Origin: Ruminococcaceae bacterium UBA2857
GTDB lineage: Bacteria; Bacillota; Clostridia; Oscillospirales; Acutalibacteraceae
Assembly (NCBI GenBank): GCA_002350705.1
Contig: DEFH01000033.1
Span: 48,673-84,623, forward strand
Length of the DNA: 35,951 bases
Direction: 5' to 3'
Shown: piece by piece, positions 30,838 to 35,951 of the stretch
How the letters are laid out: the number at the start of each line of letters is the position of its first letter
Numbering within the stretch: position 1 is the first letter of the stretch
Translations under genes and position numbers: made by a program
Notes under the pieces: model-generated
Told to the model about the DNA's origin: nothing
The model's input: only the letters and a program-made list of their open reading frames with translations
Database searches by the model: none

Positions 30838-32661
30838 ATGGCACAGGAAAACATCAAGATTCTGGAAGAAAAAAATATACATTTGTGGTTTGAAGGTTCT
30901 CCCGTTGCATTATGCTCAACCATGCTTGCACTGGATATCGATAAAGCGGAATTATTTGCTTCCGCCAAATTTCTGAACGTACATCCCGACAATATCAAAA
31001 CTGTTTGCTTTGATATTATTTGTTATGATGCCGTGCGGCAGACCATTGCCTGTATAGCGGATGTCGCCTATACAGGATTTGATGTGCCCAGAAACGAAGA
31101 ATTCGGCTATAAAAGACGTGTGCCGATTCCCGATCCTCAGACAAGAAGTGTGGAATTTGTTCTGAAAAATGTTTCCGCTACAAACGGTGATACATGGATC
31201 AATGACAGCAATCATCCTTTTGATACCAGTCTCGAACAGAAAAGTATTTTCACTGTTCAGGGCGATCTGCATAAACAATTTGTCGAAATATGTTCCCGTG
31301 GAAATATTGATGACTCTGTTTTTTCTTTCCAGCCTGTATTTAAAGACAGCTATTGGATGTGCGGCTGCGGCTGCTTCAATCTTGCCAAGGAAGAAGAATG
31401 TTTTTACTGCGGTGTCGGACAGGCCTGGCTCAAACGAAATTCCGACTTGTCCACTCTTACAAAGCAATCTGATTTTGAAACCGAACAAAAACAGAAATTC
31501 CACCGCTCCCAGCCTGCCTTTATGCCCACCCAGGAAGAACTTCGGATGGAACGGGAAGAACTTCAAAAAAGAAACAGTGACTATAAAAAACAGCTCAAAA
31601 AACAAAAAATGCAGGGCAGCTACAAACGGATTGTCTTTGTGATTGCTCTTTTGGCCATTATCGGAGTCATCACACTGGGCGTTGTCTTTTATGTCATTCC
31701 CTATTTCAAATACAATCAGGCTGTCAATCACTTTGACACACAACGATACGATGAAGCGATTGCCGAATTTTCCGAGCTGGGAAGCTTTATGGAAAGCAAA
31801 TCCTTTCTGTCCAAATCCATCTATGCCAAAGCTGCCGCTTGCTTTCATGCGGGACAATATGAAGAGGCTTCCGAACTTTTCAAGAGTATTGATTCCTATG
31901 GAGATTCACATGACCAATATCTGCTCTCTGAACTGCTTATCGCTGAAAATGCCTTTAACAGCGGCGACTATATGGCGGCTTATGACAGATTCATGTCCAT
32001 CGTGGAACGGGAGGAATCCTCTGAAAGAGCGGAAAAATGCTTTGAAATGATTTACAAGCAGGCTCAGCGGAATCTTGTTGCCAATACCATGGAAAGCCTT
32101 GAAACAGGCATTAAAGAGCTTACCTTTATCAAAGGATACAAAGATTCCGATCAGCAGCTTGAAAGATGTACCTATATTCTTGGCAACGCTTACTATGCCC
32201 ATCAAAATTACCGTGCGGCTCTCAAACAATATCAGCTTGTGTCTGACTACAGTGATGCCGCTCAAAAAGTTCAGTCTATGTCTGTCCTGATCGATTTGAT
32301 CAGTGCCGCAGATGAGAATACTCCTTCCGTATGGTCTGCCGAATCGCTTTATTGCAGTTTGTGTGAACAAAATACGGCAGCCTGTTCCCTTACCCTCTCC
32401 CTTGACGGACATTATTCCCTGAAATTTTCCTGTCCGAACCATGAAAAATCGCTGTTTTCTCAGGAAGGTATCTTTAAGGTCGAAAACAAGACCTTCTATC
32501 AGATGAAAAACATCAGCGAACATAAAATCGGATGGGACAAAATCTTTGAAATCACCGATTTCAAACAAAACGGAAAAAATTCCGCCATTACCATTCAGCT
32601 TGCTCAACCCTTTGACAGCAGTCTTTCTTCTTTTACACTGCACGGTTCCGTTCAAAAATAA
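30838..32661 (+). CDS. Zinc-ribbon, single-span membrane protein with TPR-like repeats
   Basis: 607 residues; start set by AAAGGAGTGAGG. Residues 1-160 form a soluble domain with beta character (FLNVHPDNIKTVCFDIICYDA...), unrecognised. Five cysteines cluster at 175-191 (CGCGC...CFYC), probably a zinc ribbon. A basic coiled region (232-258, EELRMEREELQKRNSDYKKQ) precedes a membrane span (264-287). The outside part has TPR-like repeats (QAVNHFDTQRYDEAIAEFSELG, AACFHAGQYEEASELFKSI, NAYYAHQNYRAALKQYQLV) up to about 480, then a C-terminal beta domain. No signal peptide, so the zinc ribbon side should be cytoplasmic. The layout suggests a sensor or scaffold bridging both sides of the membrane; the function is unknown. 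It is divergent from the GGDEF gene. Confidence 0.85.
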   Translation: MAQENIKILEEKNIHLWFEGSPVALCSTMLALDIDKAELFASAKFLNVHPDNIKTVCFDIICYDAVRQTIACIADVAYTGFDVPRNEEFGYKRRVPIPDPQTRSVEFVLKNVSATNGDTWINDSNHPFDTSLEQKSIFTVQGDLHKQFVEICSRGNIDDSVFSFQPVFKDSYWMCGCGCFNLAKEEECFYCGVGQAWLKRNSDLSTLTKQSDFETEQKQKFHRSQPAFMPTQEELRMEREELQKRNSDYKKQLKKQKMQGSYKRIVFVIALLAIIGVITLGVVFYVIPYFKYNQAVNHFDTQRYDEAIAEFSELGSFMESKSFLSKSIYAKAAACFHAGQYEEASELFKSIDSYGDSHDQYLLSELLIAENAFNSGDYMAAYDRFMSIVEREESSERAEKCFEMIYKQAQRNLVANTMESLETGIKELTFIKGYKDSDQQLERCTYILGNAYYAHQNYRAALKQYQLVSDYSDAAQKVQSMSVLIDLISAADENTPSVWSAESLYCSLCEQNTAACSLTLSLDGHYSLKFSCPNHEKSLFSQEGIFKVENKTFYQMKNISEHKIGWDKIFEITDFKQNGKNSAITIQLAQPFDSSLSSFTLHGSVQK

Positions 32662-32674
32662 CCTGATACTGCTA

Positions 32675-32703
32675 TTGTATTTTAGAAAAAAATGTAATAT
32701 AAT
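32675..32703 (+). promoter_or_regulatory. Sigma-A promoter of the nucleotide-sugar dehydratase gene
   Basis: TTGTAT (32675-32680), 17 bp, TATAAT (32698-32703), 38 bases before the ATG and just after the previous stop codon. Confidence 0.78.
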
Positions 32704-32741
32704 GACTTTGTATTACCAAAAGAAATGGACAGTATTGAATT

Positions 32742-34643
32742 ATGTGGATATACAATATTTTGAAGAAGCACAGACAAGTCCTGTTGTTTTTATGTGACTT
32801 TCTGCTGTGGAATGTTTCCTATTATATTTCGTTTGCCATCAACCGCAATACCTTTTCCCTGAGCGGTCATGAAAGTGTCTTTCTGTGGGATCTGCTGGCG
32901 GAAAATATCTGCTTTTCCCTGGTGTTTATCCTGTTTCGGCTGTATGACAAGCTATGGAGATATGCCGATATTGAGGACTTTTTCTATGCCGGTATTGCTT
33001 CCCTGACGGCAAATCTTGCCTTTATGTCCTGCACCATGCTCATCGGCAATGAACACAACGGACTGAATCTCGGTTCGAGAATCTATATTACCTTTGCACT
33101 GATGTCTACCCTGCTGGTAATGATGTTCCGCATTATCTACCGCCTGAACAAAATACTCGAAAGGCGGAATCTTGCCGGAAAGGCACGGAAACGTCTGATG
33201 ATTGTGGGAGCCGGAGAAGGTGCTCTGTCCGTACTCAGTGAACTGGCAAAGGCTCCCTGGAATGAATATATTCCCGTCTGCATCGTAGACGATGACAAGG
33301 AAAAGCTTCACCGACGCATTGCAGGCGTGAAAGTGGCAGGTACTACCTACGAAATTCCCCAGCTCTGCTATGAAAACGATATTGAAGTCATTCTTTTCAC
33401 GATCTCGCAAATCAGTGTTGCCGACAAGAAAAGAATCCTTGATACCTGTGCCGATACCCATCTCGAAGTTAAAATTATTCCCAATATTTACAATCTGATG
33501 ACTTCCGGTGTGCCAATTACTTCCTCTATCCGACAGGTAGAAGTCGAAGACCTCCTCGGCAGAGAACCTGTTGTATTCGATACGGAACGGTACGGCAGTT
33601 ATATTATCGGTCAGACCGTACTCGTTACAGGCGGAGGCGGTTCCATCGGCTCGGAACTTTGTCGGCAGATTGCCCGGCTAAAACCCAAACATCTGATTAT
33701 CCTTGACATTTACGAAAACAATGCCTATGATATTCAGCAGGAGCTTATCAGAAAACATGGCTCGGACCTGTCTTTTGAAGTGCAGATTGCCTCTGTGCGT
33801 GACAAGAAAAAACTTGACCATATTTTCAAAACAAGCAACATTGATGTTGTCTTTCATGCCGCTGCTCACAAGCACGTGCCTTTAATGGAAACCAATCCCG
33901 AAGAGGCTGTTAAAAACAACGTATTCGGTACACTCAAACTCGTGGAAGTCGCAGACAAATACCATGTCAGGAATTTTGTGCAAATCTCTACCGACAAAGC
34001 CGTCAATCCTACCAATATCATGGGAGCTTCCAAGCGTATCTGTGAAATGATCATCCAGATGATGGGACGACGAAGCAAAACTAATTTTGTGGCAGTGCGT
34101 TTCGGCAATGTTCTCGGTTCCAACGGTTCCGTTATCCCTCTCTTCAAAGAGCAGATCCGCACAGGCGGTCCCGTTACCGTCACCCATCCCGATATTATCC
34201 GCTACTTTATGACCATTCCCGAAGCGGTTTCTCTGGTACTGACGGCAGGAAGCCTTGCCAAAGGCGGTGAAATCTTCATTCTCGACATGGGAGAGCCTGT
34301 CAAAATCCGTGTTCTTGCCGAAAACCTGATCCGTCTGTCCGGTTTCAAGCCTTATGAAGATATTAAAATTGAATACACCGGTCTGCGTCCCGGTGAAAAA
34401 CTCTATGAAGAACTTCTGCTCAACGAAGAAGGCATTACCAAAACCGACAACAAAAAAATCTATATCGGCAAACCTATCGAATTCAATAACGATATGTTTT
34501 TCAGACACCTTTCCAGACTCTATGTGGCAGCTCATCGCAATCAGAAAGACAACGTAGAAAAACTCATTGCGGAAATTGTACCTACTTTCCATCATGCCAT
34601 CAACAAACAGACAGATTCTTCCGAGGAATCTTCCGCAAAATAA
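32742..34643 (+). CDS. Membrane UDP-sugar 4,6-dehydratase (WbpM/CapD/PglF family)
   Basis: 633 residues: four or so membrane spans in the first 140 residues, a CoA-binding-like Rossmann domain (about 150-265, LMIVGAGEGALSVLSELAKAP), then the dehydratase domain with VTGGGGSIGSELCRQ (about 295) and LRPGEKLYEELL. The catalytic stretch STDKAVNPTNIMGASKR has Met where classical short-chain enzymes have Tyr; the S-M-K triad is typical of the WbpM group. These enzymes convert UDP-GlcNAc to a 4-keto-6-deoxy sugar at the inner membrane, for capsule or glycoprotein glycans. No glycosyltransferases lie nearby, so the product's destination is unknown. The ribosome site is weak (AATGGACAG). The gene has its own promoter and terminator. 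Confidence 0.92.
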   Translation: MWIYNILKKHRQVLLFLCDFLLWNVSYYISFAINRNTFSLSGHESVFLWDLLAENICFSLVFILFRLYDKLWRYADIEDFFYAGIASLTANLAFMSCTMLIGNEHNGLNLGSRIYITFALMSTLLVMMFRIIYRLNKILERRNLAGKARKRLMIVGAGEGALSVLSELAKAPWNEYIPVCIVDDDKEKLHRRIAGVKVAGTTYEIPQLCYENDIEVILFTISQISVADKKRILDTCADTHLEVKIIPNIYNLMTSGVPITSSIRQVEVEDLLGREPVVFDTERYGSYIIGQTVLVTGGGGSIGSELCRQIARLKPKHLIILDIYENNAYDIQQELIRKHGSDLSFEVQIASVRDKKKLDHIFKTSNIDVVFHAAAHKHVPLMETNPEEAVKNNVFGTLKLVEVADKYHVRNFVQISTDKAVNPTNIMGASKRICEMIIQMMGRRSKTNFVAVRFGNVLGSNGSVIPLFKEQIRTGGPVTVTHPDIIRYFMTIPEAVSLVLTAGSLAKGGEIFILDMGEPVKIRVLAENLIRLSGFKPYEDIKIEYTGLRPGEKLYEELLLNEEGITKTDNKKIYIGKPIEFNNDMFFRHLSRLYVAAHRNQKDNVEKLIAEIVPTFHHAINKQTDSSEESSAK

Positions 34644-34651
34644 CACAAATC

Positions 34652-34692
34652 AGCCCGATATATCCGTTACAGATATATCGGGCTTGCTTTTT
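34652..34692 (+). terminator. Intrinsic terminator after the dehydratase gene
   Basis: A perfect 13-bp stem (34652-34664 with 34672-34684) around a seven-base loop is followed by TGCTTTTT. It also lies just downstream of the convergent tRNA-Arg and may serve both. Confidence 0.88.
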
Positions 34693-34695
34693 CAG

Positions 34696-34769
34696 CGTCG
34701 CTGAGGGGATTCGAACCTCCGACCTACCGCTTAGGAGGCGGTCGCTCTATCCTGCTGAGCTACAGCGAC
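34696..34769 (-). tRNA. tRNA-Arg (anticodon CCT)
   Basis: Full cloverleaf on the minus strand, 74 bases: acceptor GTCGCTG/CAGCGAC, D-arm GCTC...GAGC, anticodon stem ACCGC/GCGGT with loop CTCCTAA (anticodon CCT, reads AGG), T-arm GGAGG TTCGAAT CCCCT, discriminator G. No CCA is encoded. Its promoter is at 34787-34815. Confidence 0.96.
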
Positions 34770-34786
34770 TTATTCGATACCATATC

Positions 34787-34815
34787 ATTTTACAATGCTG
34801 CGTGCACTTTGTCAA
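34787..34815 (-). promoter_or_regulatory. Sigma-A promoter of tRNA-Arg
   Basis: Minus strand TTGACA (34810-34815), 17 bp, TAAAAT (34787-34792), about 18 bases before the tRNA 5' end. Confidence 0.82.
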
Positions 34816-34845
34816 GTGATTTTTTCCGAACATGATAAAAATAGT

Positions 34846-34874
34846 TTGCTATTTCCGCATGAATGTTATATACT
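34846..34874 (+). promoter_or_regulatory. Sigma-A promoter of the degV-type gene
   Basis: TTGCTA (34846-34851), 17 bp, TATACT (34869-34874). Its -35 box is 30 bp from that of the divergent tRNA-Arg promoter. Confidence 0.72.
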
Positions 34875-34910
34875 TGAAAGAGTAAAAAAATTGTCGAAGG
34901 AGGACATTCT

Positions 34911-35783
34911 ATGTCAAAAGTAGCCATTGCCGCTGACAGCAACAGCGGTATTACCAAACATACGGCTAAAAAAATGGGAGTCTCCATTCTCCCTATGACC
35001 TTTTTTGTGAACGACAAACAATACTATGAAGAAGTAGATCTCTCACAAAAGGATTTTTACAAAATCATTGCCAATTCCAAAGCAGCCGTTGCCACTTCAC
35101 AGCCCTCCCCCGAGGAGCTTTCGGAGTTCTGGCGGAATCTTCTGAAAAATTATGATGAAGTGGTGTACATTCCCATGTCATCGGGACTGAGCAGTTCCTG
35201 TACCACCGCCTCCATCATTGCCAAGGACTTTGGCGGCAGAGTTCATGTTGTCAACAATCAGAGAATCTCTGTTACACAGTACCAGTCCGTCGCCGATGCT
35301 GTCAATATGGCAAAAAACGGTTTCTCCGGCAAAAAAATTAAGGAAAAACTCGAAAAAGACAAATTGGAATCCAGTATATACATTATGGTCAACGACCTGA
35401 AATATCTGAAAAAAGGCGGCAGAGTTACCACGGCAGGAGCATTGATTGCCAATGTCATGAATCTGAAGCCTGTCCTGCAAATTCAGGGCGACAAGCTGGA
35501 TGCTTATGCCAAGTGCAGAGGCATCAAGTCTGCCAAAGAAACTCTCCTTAAAGCCATGCACAATGATTTTGACGGGCGTTTCAAAGAATATGTCGAAAAT
35601 CAAAAAATGTCACTGCTGTATTCCTATTCCGATATGTCAAGTGCTGAGGCGGAACAGTGGCGGAAAGAAATTGAAAAATCTTTCCCCGGCTTTAAAGTAA
35701 AGGGAGCTCCGCTGTCATTGAGTATCGGCTGTCATATCGGACCGGGTTCTCTGGCGATTGCCTGTTCTAAAATAACCGAATAA
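34911..35783 (+). CDS. DegV family fatty-acid-binding protein
   Basis: 290 residues with the DegV/FakB fold: VAIAADSNSGITKHTAKKMGVSILPMTFFVNDKQYYEEVDLS at the N-terminus, ATSQPSPEE, YIPMSSGLSSSCTTAS (lipid carboxylate-binding Ser/Thr cluster), VNDLKYLKKGGRV, LKPVLQIQGDKLD, and the C-terminal LSIGCHIGPGSLAIAC. FakB proteins hold an acyl chain while FakA phosphorylates it; no fakA is in the window, so this may be a lone binding protein. AAGGAGGA precedes the ATG. It is monocistronic. Confidence 0.93.
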   Translation: MSKVAIAADSNSGITKHTAKKMGVSILPMTFFVNDKQYYEEVDLSQKDFYKIIANSKAAVATSQPSPEELSEFWRNLLKNYDEVVYIPMSSGLSSSCTTASIIAKDFGGRVHVVNNQRISVTQYQSVADAVNMAKNGFSGKKIKEKLEKDKLESSIYIMVNDLKYLKKGGRVTTAGALIANVMNLKPVLQIQGDKLDAYAKCRGIKSAKETLLKAMHNDFDGRFKEYVENQKMSLLYSYSDMSSAEAEQWRKEIEKSFPGFKVKGAPLSLSIGCHIGPGSLAIACSKITE

Positions 35784-35792
35784 TCCATTTGT

Positions 35793-35828
35793 AAAGGCTT
35801 CCTGCTGTCAGGAAGTCCTTTATTTTTT
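35793..35828 (+). terminator. Intrinsic terminator of the degV-type gene
   Basis: AAAGGCTTCCTG pairs with CAGGAAGTCCTTT over a CTGT loop (one interruption in the stem), followed by ATTTTTT. Confidence 0.85.
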
Positions 35829-35951
35829 CTAAAAGAGAAAATACTATGAAATATAGATATAGGAAAATGTTGGTATTTGTCGAAATTGCACAATTTATAA
35901 ATCCGACAGGAAAAATATGTAATTCCTTTACTTTCTAAAGTATAAAATATA

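Noticed and set aside
35846..35938. A 30-codon frame starting ATGAAATATAGATATAGG near the right edge
   Set aside because: Too short, weak ribosome site, no recognisable sequence and no promoter. The last 120 bases hold nothing I can support.

Overview
The window looks like chromosomal DNA of a low-to-moderate GC, spore-forming gut clostridium, most likely a Ruminococcus or another member of the Oscillospiraceae. The reasons are the near-consensus sigma-A promoters and strong Shine-Dalgarno sites, the paired GlgC/GlgD ADP-glucose pyrophosphorylase subunits, SpoIIR, the clostridial type of SerA, and a secreted pullulanase. The genus is inferred, not proved. Nothing points to a phage, insertion sequence or CRISPR array.

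Layout. 1-285: minus-strand tRNA genes (partial tRNA-Ser, tRNA-Thr). 285-4491: a small unknown minus-strand gene, a DUF4830 membrane protein, then a run made of an acyl-CoA synthetase, an SPFH protein, a zinc-ribbon TM2 protein and an unknown acidic protein. 4526-6937: serC-serA for serine synthesis. 6967-10194: a large secreted, membrane-anchored pullulanase. 10197-11981, minus strand: an AI-2E-type transporter and a small XRE regulator. 12025-18194, minus strand: a complete glycogen operon transcribed glgB-glgC-glgD-glgA. 18348-20459, minus strand: a secreted NlpC/P60 peptidase with four peptidoglycan-binding repeats. 20704-26317: a tight six-gene operon of ddl, murI, a DUF1934 gene, argS, a degenerate methionine-synthase-like gene and a small membrane protein. 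26325-26581: a 63-codon basic protein gene whose intrinsic terminator lies inside its own reading frame. 26643-30573: spoIIR converging with a very large GGDEF regulator. 30768-35828: a zinc-ribbon/TPR membrane protein, a membrane nucleotide-sugar dehydratase, tRNA-Arg and a DegV lipid-binding protein.

Working together. The pullulanase debranches external alpha-glucan, while GlgC/GlgD, GlgA and GlgB store glucose as glycogen. Ddl, MurI, the NlpC/P60 protein and the sugar dehydratase serve the envelope.

The best candidate for something new is the small gene at 26390-26581. It has a perfect consensus promoter, a basic C-terminal half and a terminator before its stop codon. This is the architecture of the ribosome-rescue factors ArfA and BrfA, so it may be a clostridial nonstop-regulated rescue factor. 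Other items worth a look are a lysine-rich, histone-like tail on GlgB, a set of ATTTGTACAAAT palindromes around promoters, a catalytically degenerate homocysteine-methyltransferase relative, and an Ala in place of the usual KTGG lysine in GlgA.
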